Source: Prevotellaceae bacterium UBA2448
GTDB lineage: Bacteria; Bacteroidota; Bacteroidia; Bacteroidales; Bacteroidaceae
Length of the DNA: 64,000 bases
NCBI GenBank assembly: GCA_002342585.1
Contig: DDQG01000017.1
Location: forward strand, 1 to 64,000
Direction of reading: 5' to 3'
The position numbers and the translations under genes were made by a program. Below, in pieces: positions 9,751 through 18,361 of the stretch. How positions within the stretch are numbered: position 1 is the stretch's first letter; every line of letters starts with the position of its first letter. The notes beneath the pieces were generated by a model. The model was given only the letters and a program-made list of their open reading frames with translations, was not told the DNA's origin and did not search any database.

Positions 9751-11685
9751 TTAGTTTTTATTTGTTTCTTCTTCGTCATTATAGCAATGGTTCTGCACAA
9801 GATTTGGATTCAACTTAATCTGTGCCTTTGAAACCGGCATATACATAAAGTCTGGGTCAGACATTTTAATCAATACTGCCTTTGAAGCCTCACCATACTT
9901 AGAAGTCAGCGCTGCACTAAAGTTAGTAGTGTTGCCGTTACGACGAGCTTGACGAACAAGATCATAGTAACGTTTACCTTCAAAGAGGAATTCCCTATGA
10001 CGCTCTCGCATCAGCAAGTCCATAAAATTGCCATATGTAGTGAAGTTTGCAATCTGTGGCAATAATGTGCTTGTAAGATTGGTTGCGCTTGGATTAGAAC
10101 GCCAATATACTGCAGTAATAAGATTGAAGGCATCTGCATACAGGTCTGCAGCGCTTCCTAAATCAGCACCATTATGATAACCTGTAAATCCAACAGTAGG
10201 AGTTGCAGGGCTACTATCTGAATCACCAGCCATTGTTCCCGCCAAAGCTATTTCTGCTTCAGCTCTAAACAGAATAACCTCTGTAAGACGATACAGAATC
10301 CAATTTTCAGACTGCAATGTCTTTGAACGGAGGTTTCCTACACCGTTAAGACCTGCCATATCTTGTGTTGGTCGTTTATATGAGTTAGCTGCATTTCCTA
10401 CTTCACCATAACCAGAGCCGAGAGCAGTAGCTCCTGCATAATTATTACTCAACACATATTTATAAATTGACTGAGATCCTGCACCATCTGTATAATAGAA
10501 TGAAGCTATTGAACGATAGTCAGATGTAACAGAGAATAACTTACCGTTGTCATATGTTACTGCTGTAGGAGTTGTAGAAATAAGGTTTGCATCTGCCAAA
10601 ACCAATCTTACTGCTGCATTTGCTTTTTCATCAGCCCAACCACCATACATCTCGCCTACTCCATAGTTAACATCCTGACCATTAATAAAAGTAATTTCAT
10701 ACAGTGACTCAAATGAATTTCCAGTACAGAAAATGCTATTGGTTGCCATAGGGCCTATAGAGGTAGAAGAAGCACCTGCAGTTTCTTTCAACAATGGAAT
10801 ACCGAAGTTGATATAAACATGCTCACGGTCACATAAACTCTCAAGTTTTACAAGTTGTCCTGTACGGTCGTCATTATAAGAATTCTCTTTATATTGAGCT
10901 ATCTTTGCATTAAGTATGTAGTCGCAGCAAGCTATACAAGAACGGTAGTCTGACTGACGTGAAGACACATCAGCACTTGCATCGGATGCGCGCCACAAGT
11001 ACATTTCCGCCAACAGAGCATACATTGAAAGACGTGTTACACGACCTGTATTGTAATAGCGCTGGTCTGAAGCATATTTTACAGGAGGGTAATTCTTGCA
11101 ACCCTCTATATCATCAATAAGAGCATTCAGAATAGTATTAAACGGAGTCTGTCCTAATCTGTACTCTTGAGTGTCGTCTATTGAAGGTTCAATACTAAAT
11201 GGCACATCCTTATATGTCTTTATAAGAGTAAAGTAGGAGTATGCACGGAGGAACTTAGCTTCCGCCTGAGTGATATTGTACTCAGACTTAGTGTAGTTAG
11301 GGTCTTCATTGGCAACCTGGGTAGCATAATACAGAACCGTATTGCAACGGTTGATAACAGTGTACAATGGTCCCCAATCACACCATCCGTTTGTACTTTT
11401 CACACTACCCTTCATAAGGTCACGAAGTTCCTTAGGGGCTGTAGAGTTAGGAGAAGTGTTATCAGAACGGCATTCTCCCCATACGATAAGGCGTTGTATA
11501 TATCCTTTATCCTGCATAGCTGTGTAGCATGAGTTCATCACACTCTGTACATCTTCCCCCTCTTTCCAGAAGTTCTCAAGAACAACTTCGTTGAGAGGCA
11601 GAAGATCCATAGAGCACGAACCGAGTCCGAGACCTGCCATCATCACATATGCAGCTATCTTTATATTATTTTTCATGTGTTTCAT
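9751..11685 (-). CDS. SusD/RagB-family outer-membrane lipoprotein (first copy)
   Basis: Reading from the ATG at 11685 gives 644 residues with a good lipoprotein signal (lipobox LGLGSC, Cys24). A further in-frame ATG at 11802 would add 39 residues lying inside the upstream susC and would bury the signal peptide, so I reject it; a start at 11676 (MKNNIK) is equally plausible. SusD hallmarks are present: an N-terminal helix region (NSCYTAMQDKGYIQ), TPR helices with AEAKFLRAYSYFTLIK, and a C-terminal EFLFEGKRYYDLVR. It follows its susC partner by 13 bp. Role: surface lipoprotein that captures glycan for the SusC channel. Confidence 0.93.
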   Translation of the reverse strand: MKHMKNNIKIAAYVMMAGLGLGSCSMDLLPLNEVVLENFWKEGEDVQSVMNSCYTAMQDKGYIQRLIVWGECRSDNTSPNSTAPKELRDLMKGSVKSTNGWCDWGPLYTVINRCNTVLYYATQVANEDPNYTKSEYNITQAEAKFLRAYSYFTLIKTYKDVPFSIEPSIDDTQEYRLGQTPFNTILNALIDDIEGCKNYPPVKYASDQRYYNTGRVTRLSMYALLAEMYLWRASDASADVSSRQSDYRSCIACCDYILNAKIAQYKENSYNDDRTGQLVKLESLCDREHVYINFGIPLLKETAGASSTSIGPMATNSIFCTGNSFESLYEITFINGQDVNYGVGEMYGGWADEKANAAVRLVLADANLISTTPTAVTYDNGKLFSVTSDYRSIASFYYTDGAGSQSIYKYVLSNNYAGATALGSGYGEVGNAANSYKRPTQDMAGLNGVGNLRSKTLQSENWILYRLTEVILFRAEAEIALAGTMAGDSDSSPATPTVGFTGYHNGADLGSAADLYADAFNLITAVYWRSNPSATNLTSTLLPQIANFTTYGNFMDLLMRERHREFLFEGKRYYDLVRQARRNGNTTNFSAALTSKYGEASKAVLIKMSDPDFMYMPVSKAQIKLNPNLVQNHCYNDEEETNKN

Positions 11686-11698
11686 AACTATTAAACTA

Positions 11699-14600
11699 TT
11701 AGAAAGATATTGATGCACCCAATGTAAACGATTTAGCTCGTGGAGTCTTACCATTATCACCTGCTGGTGCGAAACCTGCCTGTGGATGTTCTGGGTCAGC
11801 ACCCGAGTACTTAGTAATGCAGAATATATTATTTACAATAAGGTTAAGTCGTAAAGAAGAAATACCGAGTGACTTCAGCGACTTCGGAGTGAATGTATAT
11901 GCAAGTTGTGCATAGTTCAGACGCAGGAAAGAAGCATCTTCTACGAAACGGTCTGAACCAAGGTAGTTGTATGTTGCAACACCTGTATTTGCGGTAGCTG
12001 CACGTGGAAGGAGGGCTTGTTCACCTTCTGTGTGCCAACGCCAGTTAATAGCCTGAGACTGGTTGTTGTTTGTTGCCATATTCTCAAGATCCATACGAGC
12101 GTAGTTGATACACTTATTTCCATAACGATAGTTGAACTGAAGGTTTAATGACCATGCACCATAGTTAAACTTAACACCGAAACCACCGGTGAGTTTAGGA
12201 AGTGTACTACCAAGATAAACGATATCAAGTTCGTCGATAGTACCATCGCTATTAATATCTTCATATATAGCATCACCACCTACAAACTCATAAGGAGTAG
12301 TTCCAAGACCATTGTAGTCGAAATACATTTTCTTAGGAGTTCCGGATGCATTGTAAACTACATCACCATTGGCAGTACGTACTACAGGAGCATTTTTACC
12401 ACCATTCTCCAATATCATATATCTTGATTTATCAATTTCCGACATATCCATATCTACAAATGATTCTACACCTGTAGCACGGTCGCGAACTTTTGGAAGA
12501 TTAGAATAAGCGTAAACACCTTTAGAACGGAAACCATAGATAGAACCCAGTGGATTGTTCAACTGAACACGTGAAAGATACGTTCCATTCTTATAATTGT
12601 AATCAGCATTATAAGATTCAATGAGGGTTTCATCCATTTCAAGGATCTTATTGCGAGAGTTTGCAAATGTAACGTTGAAGTCCATTGAGAACTTGCCCGC
12701 ACTAACAATCTTATGACCATTGATATTGAATTCCCAACCATTGTTACGGATTGAACCTTCGTTCTTGTTAGGAAGACTTCCGAAACCAGAAGATGAAGGA
12801 ATACGGAAACCAGGGTTAAGCAACTGAGTTGTCTTTCTTGTATAGATAGAAAGGTCACCATCAATCTTTCCATCAAGGAATCCGAAGTCGAAACCGAGGT
12901 TAAATGTTTCAGTCTTCTCCCATTTCAGAGCTGCCAAGCGGATATTACTTGGAACAACAGAAGATACACCAAGGTAGTTAGAGCCATTAGCATACTTTGA
13001 GTAGAAAAGACCTTCGCCGTTAGGCTGCAAACCTACAATACCCCAACCTGGACGGATAGAAAGCATTGAGAGCCAGTTTTCAGCCCACTTCATGAACGGT
13101 TCATCACTGATGTTCCAACGTGCAGAGAGTCCAGGGAAGTTACCCCATCGGCTACTTGGTCCGAATCGTGTAGAACCGTCTCGACGCAGAGTAGCATCAA
13201 AAATATAACGTCCTTTGTATGCGTAGTGCAACTGGAACAGCATATACTGAGATTTCCACTCACCAGCTCCTGTACTGAAGCTTGTTGGAATACCTCCAGC
13301 AAGTGGAGATGTGATTCCATCGACTGTAGGCAACCATTTCTGACCATTTGTCTGTTGGGAAGAAGAGCCCTTGGTGTAGTTGAAACGGAACATAGCGAGC
13401 AAGCTATGATCTTCGTTCTTGAAGTGTGGTTGGAATGTCAAAGAGTGACGTGTTGAAAGTCCGTGACTCTTGTATGAATATGCACTTGCTGCATTGTATG
13501 TGTCAGATGACGACCAATTTGTTGCAATAAGAGAACCTGGATAGTATGTATCTTCACCACGATTGTAAATATCGAATACAATCTGGCCTTCATACTTCAA
13601 GCGAGTCTGATCTGCCTCTGTTCCGAGGATGTCGTACTGGAGAATGAATTCAGGAGAGAGCTTAAGTTCTGTCCAGTCACGCTTAGCCTTGTGCGCAACA
13701 GCGATAGTGTTAGCCAGTCCATACTGATCTTTCAACAAGTCTTTTTGTCCTGCATGCTGACCAGAACCTGCGTTATAACCAGCCTGTGCTGCGGTAAGGT
13801 ATGGGTTCATTGTGTAAAATTCTCCCATTTCATTACCATACTCATCCTGCTGATAAATAGCAAGGTTAGGCATTTTACGTTGAGCTTGACCAAGAAGGTC
13901 ATTATAGTAGTTCTTTTCGTTCTTTGTACGAGTAAGGTCAAAGTTTGAACTTACCTTAATACGGTCACTGACGAAGTAGTCGAGGGCTACACGTGTAGTG
14001 AAACGATTCAGAACCTGTTTGATGATGGTACCTGTCTGATGGTCGTAACCACCGGAAATACGGAAGTTTGCCTTTTCACCACCACCGGTAAGAGCAACAT
14101 AATGCTGATGGTTCTGACCAAACTGAGTAACGGCATCTACCCAGTCTGTATTGTTGTTATACATCTCATACTCAGAGAACTCCTTGTTGTACGCGATTTC
14201 CGGAATGTAGTTAGTTTTACCGGCTGTAGCAAATTCAGAATTCTGAGTTGTGTTGAAGTATGCTTCCTTCAAATACATTGTATAATCGTCACCACTAAGC
14301 AGTTTGTAGCTCTTTGGAATCCAGCTTCCGGAGAAACGGTATGAGTAGTTCACCTTTGTCTTACCACGGCTACCACGTTTAGTTCTGATTTCGATTACAC
14401 CATTTGCACCTTGAGAACCCCAGATTGCTGTAGCAGCAGCATCCTTGAGGACTGAAATTGACTCGATATCTTCAGGGTTAACATTCAGAAGTTCTGCAAA
14501 TTTATCTTCGTTAGCATTGGTAAAGTCGAAGTCAGCATCAGCGTCGTTTGTCCAAACATTTCCGTTTACAACAATCAGAGGGTTGGCATTACCATTGATA

Positions 14601-15145
14601 GTACCCACACCACGCAGACGCATTGTTGTACCAGAACCGAGGTTACCAGAGTTGGCAACGATATCGAGACCTGAGATACGTCCCTGCAATGCTTCGTCGA
14701 CACTGGTCATTGCCAAGCCTTCGAATTCCTTCATGTCGATAGACTGCTGAGCAACTGAAATTTCAGTAACAGGAATCTGGAGACCTGATGTCTGTGTCTT
14801 CTTAACTGCTTTAACCACAACTTCCTTCAACTGTGTCTGACTGGTAAGTACGATTTTACCAAATGAACGTTTGGTGATAGGAAGCACCTTTGTTTCGCAA
14901 CCAATATAAGATATACGAATCTTATCTTTGGGATTCACGATTTTGAACGAGAAGTTACCGTTGATATCGGTTGTTCCCGCTGCTACGATACGGTTGTTAT
15001 GGTCTATTTCGACAACATTAACCATCATCAATGGTTCGAGGTCGTCCCAAATCTGACCACTAACTATATCGCCTGCTTTCACTTGGGCATTTGCACTTAT
15101 GCAAACACCAACAAACAGCATGAGAATTGATAATATTTTTTTCAT
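11699..15145 (-). CDS. SusC/RagA-family TonB-dependent outer-membrane transporter (first copy)
   Basis: 1148-residue TonB-linked barrel. A signal peptide (cleavage after about residue 20, ANA) is followed by a carboxypeptidase-regulatory-like domain (about 28-105), the TonB-box-like linker (LKEVVVKAVKK) and a plug domain (about 120-260) carrying the conserved GRISGLDIV, RLRGVGTINGNANPL and IESISVLKDAAATAIWGSQG motifs. The barrel ends at AKSFTLGASISF. It is only distantly similar to the second SusC in this operon, so the pair is unlikely to be a recent duplication. It starts 12 bp after the 953-aa FAS1 gene and is followed by its SusD. Substrate unknown; arabinan is a guess from the neighbouring GH43. 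Confidence 0.94.
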   Translation of the reverse strand: MKKILSILMLFVGVCISANAQVKAGDIVSGQIWDDLEPLMMVNVVEIDHNNRIVAAGTTDINGNFSFKIVNPKDKIRISYIGCETKVLPITKRSFGKIVLTSQTQLKEVVVKAVKKTQTSGLQIPVTEISVAQQSIDMKEFEGLAMTSVDEALQGRISGLDIVANSGNLGSGTTMRLRGVGTINGNANPLIVVNGNVWTNDADADFDFTNANEDKFAELLNVNPEDIESISVLKDAAATAIWGSQGANGVIEIRTKRGSRGKTKVNYSYRFSGSWIPKSYKLLSGDDYTMYLKEAYFNTTQNSEFATAGKTNYIPEIAYNKEFSEYEMYNNNTDWVDAVTQFGQNHQHYVALTGGGEKANFRISGGYDHQTGTIIKQVLNRFTTRVALDYFVSDRIKVSSNFDLTRTKNEKNYYNDLLGQAQRKMPNLAIYQQDEYGNEMGEFYTMNPYLTAAQAGYNAGSGQHAGQKDLLKDQYGLANTIAVAHKAKRDWTELKLSPEFILQYDILGTEADQTRLKYEGQIVFDIYNRGEDTYYPGSLIATNWSSSDTYNAASAYSYKSHGLSTRHSLTFQPHFKNEDHSLLAMFRFNYTKGSSSQQTNGQKWLPTVDGITSPLAGGIPTSFSTGAGEWKSQYMLFQLHYAYKGRYIFDATLRRDGSTRFGPSSRWGNFPGLSARWNISDEPFMKWAENWLSMLSIRPGWGIVGLQPNGEGLFYSKYANGSNYLGVSSVVPSNIRLAALKWEKTETFNLGFDFGFLDGKIDGDLSIYTRKTTQLLNPGFRIPSSSGFGSLPNKNEGSIRNNGWEFNINGHKIVSAGKFSMDFNVTFANSRNKILEMDETLIESYNADYNYKNGTYLSRVQLNNPLGSIYGFRSKGVYAYSNLPKVRDRATGVESFVDMDMSEIDKSRYMILENGGKNAPVVRTANGDVVYNASGTPKKMYFDYNGLGTTPYEFVGGDAIYEDINSDGTIDELDIVYLGSTLPKLTGGFGVKFNYGAWSLNLQFNYRYGNKCINYARMDLENMATNNNQSQAINWRWHTEGEQALLPRAATANTGVATYNYLGSDRFVEDASFLRLNYAQLAYTFTPKSLKSLGISSLRLNLIVNNIFCITKYSGADPEHPQAGFAPAGDNGKTPRAKSFTLGASISF

Positions 15146-15157
15146 GATATTGATTTA

Positions 15158-18019
15158 TTAGCGACGTTTTACAGAAGATGTAGAATCACCACCAAGTTTC
15201 TTATACTTGTACTTGAACTGATTATCATTCGGATCAGCTGTATCAAAATAGAGTGGTCCGTCAATTGCATGAATAACAGCAAATGATGAGTTGTTCAGAG
15301 TGGTGTTTGTTGGAATTGTATTTGCACTAGTTCCATCTGCCCAATATTCTCGTACCATTATATTATATGCATTGCCAGATGTAACTACATTGCGAGTATT
15401 GCCCATAACGTCTGTTACAGTCAGTCCACTTGGAGAAACATTGACTTTGAGCTTATATGGACGACCAGGAGAGTATGTTCCATCCCATGGTTTCTCCTGA
15501 CCTGTTTCTTCATCAACTGAAGTAGATTTGATAAGTTCAGTTTTTCCTGACTCATACTCACCAGAAACAAAACCTTGGTCAATAAAGATGGAATTATCTT
15601 GGATATGATATTTCACAAAGTCGAGAAGCACTTCCTTGAGTGAATCTACATGAGATTCCTTAGTACCACCTTTACTTTCTTCTTCATCCAACTGTTCTGC
15701 GAGAGCCATTGCATTTGCATCAGGCAAACCATCTGCATATGCTTGAGCCATTGCTGCATTTGTTGGAACATATATAGTATAATGGTAGTTATTGAGCAAG
15801 TAAGTGACCTTTGTAGTACTTGTTGCATCCTCTGCACCAATCATGCCCTTGCTCTTAATATTAAGCAAGTTTCCGAAGGTCTGATCAGCAGCAAGCCACT
15901 TATCCTTAGAGTTTGATTTACTGAGAGCTCCACTATTCTCAAGAACCCAAAGGAATTCAGAGAAATCAGGGACAAGTGACAACATCTGGGCTACAGAAGC
16001 AGGACCTCCCATAGGCATCTTATCAACAACAAGTGTCGTACCATTCTGCTTATTGTATTTTGATTCAGAATTATCGTTGACTACGATTGGTTCATTATAC
16101 TGATACTGATAAGTTGCAGCAACGTCAAGACCACTTGCAGATGAAGAAGGTTTGATACGAACGAAAGTATTACCTTTGGTCTTATAATATTCCTTACCAG
16201 GAGTATATTCCTGAGTAATAATCAAGTTGTCAAGAATCTCTTCCAAACGGTCCTTGATATGAGTTTCCTTTGCGCCAGTCAGTTTTCTTGCAGAACCAAA
16301 GGGAGCAGGAGTGCCATCAACATCTATCACGCAGTTATAAGCTTCAATAGACAGACGCTGAGCCAAAGACTTGGTCCTATCAATATTAAACTTCCACATC
16401 TGTGGTGATGAATAATAGTATGAAACTGGGTCAACATATGATTCGAGAGCCTGATTTGTAGGCAACAGGAATGTATATTTAGAAACCATAGAGTTCAGAT
16501 ATGCCTGATAATCAAGATTCTCAATTGCATTAGCAATGGCGCTGAAGCGAATTGTATCGATAACAGCAGGACTGAGTACTGAAGAGTAAGCTGTAGGAGC
16601 AAACACCTTATTAGTAACGTAAATCAGACCATTGCTCGAAAGGATTACACTATCGATATCAGCAGTTGTGATACCAAGTTTCATATTGGCATCGTCAAGA
16701 ATATTACTGAAGTTCGAAGGGATAGTAGCTGTAAAAGGAGTTTTCATACCTGCATTTACAAGGTCGTCAAGTACTGATACTGGAACCTTCTCCAAACCCT
16801 CCTTAGTGTCTGTTATACCTTTTGCATAGAAATTGTGGATATCCAGACCACCTTCACCATCCCACCAAGACTTCAATGCCTTGTCATTAGGAACAAGCAT
16901 TACAATCATATCTTCCATCATGGCATCAGAACCCTTTGCGGTCATCTGCGGATACAAGCCGTTCCATCCTGGATCAAAGAGAAGTGAACCATCGAATGTT
17001 CGACCATCCTTATCTGTATCAAATTTCTTGTCCGCATTAGCACCACTGGCTGTTGATCCCCAAGAACGATCTGAATAATAGCGCTTAATGAATACTGAGT
17101 CATACGCTGTACCCTTACTGTTATTATAAGCATCAGTCAGATTTTTGTCGTATGCTACTGCAGCAAAGCGCTCAAGAATACTACTAAAATATTGTGTATT
17201 GGATGTCTTTCTAATTGTTTCTGCCAAATTGCTCAATGGAAGAAGAACCTCGTTAACACGATGTACGAAACCATTCTTACAGAATATATTAGCCTCAACA
17301 ACCTTGGTATTGTTAACATAAACGTCCTCTTCTGTACGCTGTCCGAAACCAAGCCACTTACCATACATAAAATCAATGTCGTCAGAGAGAATCTTGTTAG
17401 ATGTCAGGAACTGAGCATTGAAATGAATCATTGGGTTAGTCTGCGACTGGTCATCAAAGAGAACAGTACTCTTGCGTGTAGTACTTGCTCTGAGTTGGTC
17501 GAAACGTTCTGTCTGAGGCATAATGCCCTGTGGATCATCATTAGGCACAACAAGCACAGAGTCGTAAATAGTAACTGATGAAGAACGACGGAACACCTCA
17601 CCCTTGATAGGTCCGTCTGCCGTAGAAAGCATAGACGTAGAGTAAGGGTTGTCAATCATTGAAGAATAAAGCAAAAGCTTCTTCTGAGCCAACGTCAATT
17701 CTTCATAACTCTTTACACCCCAGGCGTTGTTAGCGAAGAATCGTGCAAATGCTTCATCGTCAGCAGCAAACAGAGTATTACTACCTGTTTGGCTAAGCAC
17801 ATCCTTCTCACCAAGATCATTAATCAGTCGCAAGTAATTTGAGTAATAGCCCTGCCCTTCCAGATATCCGTAGATACTGTTCAAGTTATTTGGCTGCTGA
17901 GAATCAGAGTCCAAATCATACTTGTCAGAACAAGAAAATACGCCAAAACTTGCAGCAACCAAGGCACTTCCTACGAGAAGGCGGTTGCATAGTGTTTTCC
18001 GTTTAATTTTGTAAGACAT
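15158..18019 (-). CDS. Multi-module fasciclin (FAS1) lipoprotein, 953 aa; first gene of operon
   Basis: Signal sequence with lipobox VFSC (Cys30). About four FAS1-like modules can be traced by their repeated pattern of a beta-strand motif such as SNTLFAADDEAF, IVMLVPNDKAL, YTFLLPTNQAL and YTIYVPTNAAM, each followed by a VHRVNEVL- or VTNKVFAP-like strand. Approximate spans are 45-260, 270-480, 485-700 and 700-945. The end is a basic tail (SSVKRR). Likely surface-exposed and involved in glycan binding or adhesion alongside the SusCD pairs; no enzyme motif is seen. It leads the seven-gene operon, with 342 bp of non-coding DNA upstream. Confidence 0.82.
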   Translation of the reverse strand: MSYKIKRKTLCNRLLVGSALVAASFGVFSCSDKYDLDSDSQQPNNLNSIYGYLEGQGYYSNYLRLINDLGEKDVLSQTGSNTLFAADDEAFARFFANNAWGVKSYEELTLAQKKLLLYSSMIDNPYSTSMLSTADGPIKGEVFRRSSSVTIYDSVLVVPNDDPQGIMPQTERFDQLRASTTRKSTVLFDDQSQTNPMIHFNAQFLTSNKILSDDIDFMYGKWLGFGQRTEEDVYVNNTKVVEANIFCKNGFVHRVNEVLLPLSNLAETIRKTSNTQYFSSILERFAAVAYDKNLTDAYNNSKGTAYDSVFIKRYYSDRSWGSTASGANADKKFDTDKDGRTFDGSLLFDPGWNGLYPQMTAKGSDAMMEDMIVMLVPNDKALKSWWDGEGGLDIHNFYAKGITDTKEGLEKVPVSVLDDLVNAGMKTPFTATIPSNFSNILDDANMKLGITTADIDSVILSSNGLIYVTNKVFAPTAYSSVLSPAVIDTIRFSAIANAIENLDYQAYLNSMVSKYTFLLPTNQALESYVDPVSYYYSSPQMWKFNIDRTKSLAQRLSIEAYNCVIDVDGTPAPFGSARKLTGAKETHIKDRLEEILDNLIITQEYTPGKEYYKTKGNTFVRIKPSSSASGLDVAATYQYQYNEPIVVNDNSESKYNKQNGTTLVVDKMPMGGPASVAQMLSLVPDFSEFLWVLENSGALSKSNSKDKWLAADQTFGNLLNIKSKGMIGAEDATSTTKVTYLLNNYHYTIYVPTNAAMAQAYADGLPDANAMALAEQLDEEESKGGTKESHVDSLKEVLLDFVKYHIQDNSIFIDQGFVSGEYESGKTELIKSTSVDEETGQEKPWDGTYSPGRPYKLKVNVSPSGLTVTDVMGNTRNVVTSGNAYNIMVREYWADGTSANTIPTNTTLNNSSFAVIHAIDGPLYFDTADPNDNQFKYKYKKLGGDSTSSVKRR

Positions 18020-18296
18020 AATATTAGAAAGATTAGTTCTTTTCTAAACATAACTAAAGCCCATAAAGAGCTCCACGTAATGATAATTAAATAGGTTATT
18101 AAAATATATGTTACCAGCACCAACATTTGGCCAAATCGATGCATGGACAAACATATTTGTTTGCAAAGAAAACGTTATTTACTTATCTAAACAAATTTTT
18201 AGAAAAGATATTTTGACAAGGTCGTATTTTTAACTGTTGTTTACGTGCACACGCATTTTCACTCTTAACAAATGCAAACTAAAGCTAGAAAAATCT
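18020..18296 (-). promoter_or_regulatory. Upstream region of the SusCD/fasciclin operon
   Basis: No ORF is credible here. The strip holds a perfect 12-bp palindrome ATTTGGCCAAAT (18125-18136) and, 11 bp further on, an AT-rich dyad around 18147-18165. The latter includes CAAACATA (18148-18155), the complement of a possible -7 box TATGTTTG. I find no matching -33 TTTG at 19-21 bp, so the promoter call is weak. The dyads are plausible operators for a glycan-responsive regulator, which is not encoded nearby. Confidence 0.35.
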
Positions 18297-18336
18297 GCGC
18301 TCTAACTAGGAAAAAATTTTTCTCTAGTTAGAGCGC
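18297..18336 (-). terminator. Terminator after the GH43 gene
   Basis: Perfect 13-bp inverted repeat GCGCTCTAACTAG (18297-18309) with CTAGTTAGAGCGC (18324-18336), separated by a 14-base A/T centre that can itself pair. On the minus strand it is followed by AGATTTTT. It sits 25 bp past the GH43 stop codon and insulates the SusCD operon from read-through. Confidence 0.85.
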
Positions 18337-18361
18337 AAAAATGAAACTATTGAAAACTATT

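Noticed and set aside
11686..11802. An upstream start for the first SusD gene
   Set aside because: The extra 39 residues are in the end of susC and would push the lipoprotein signal inside the protein.
18297..18336. Mobile-element end (long inverted repeat)
   Set aside because: Single hairpin with a U-run just after a gene; no transposase or target duplication seen.
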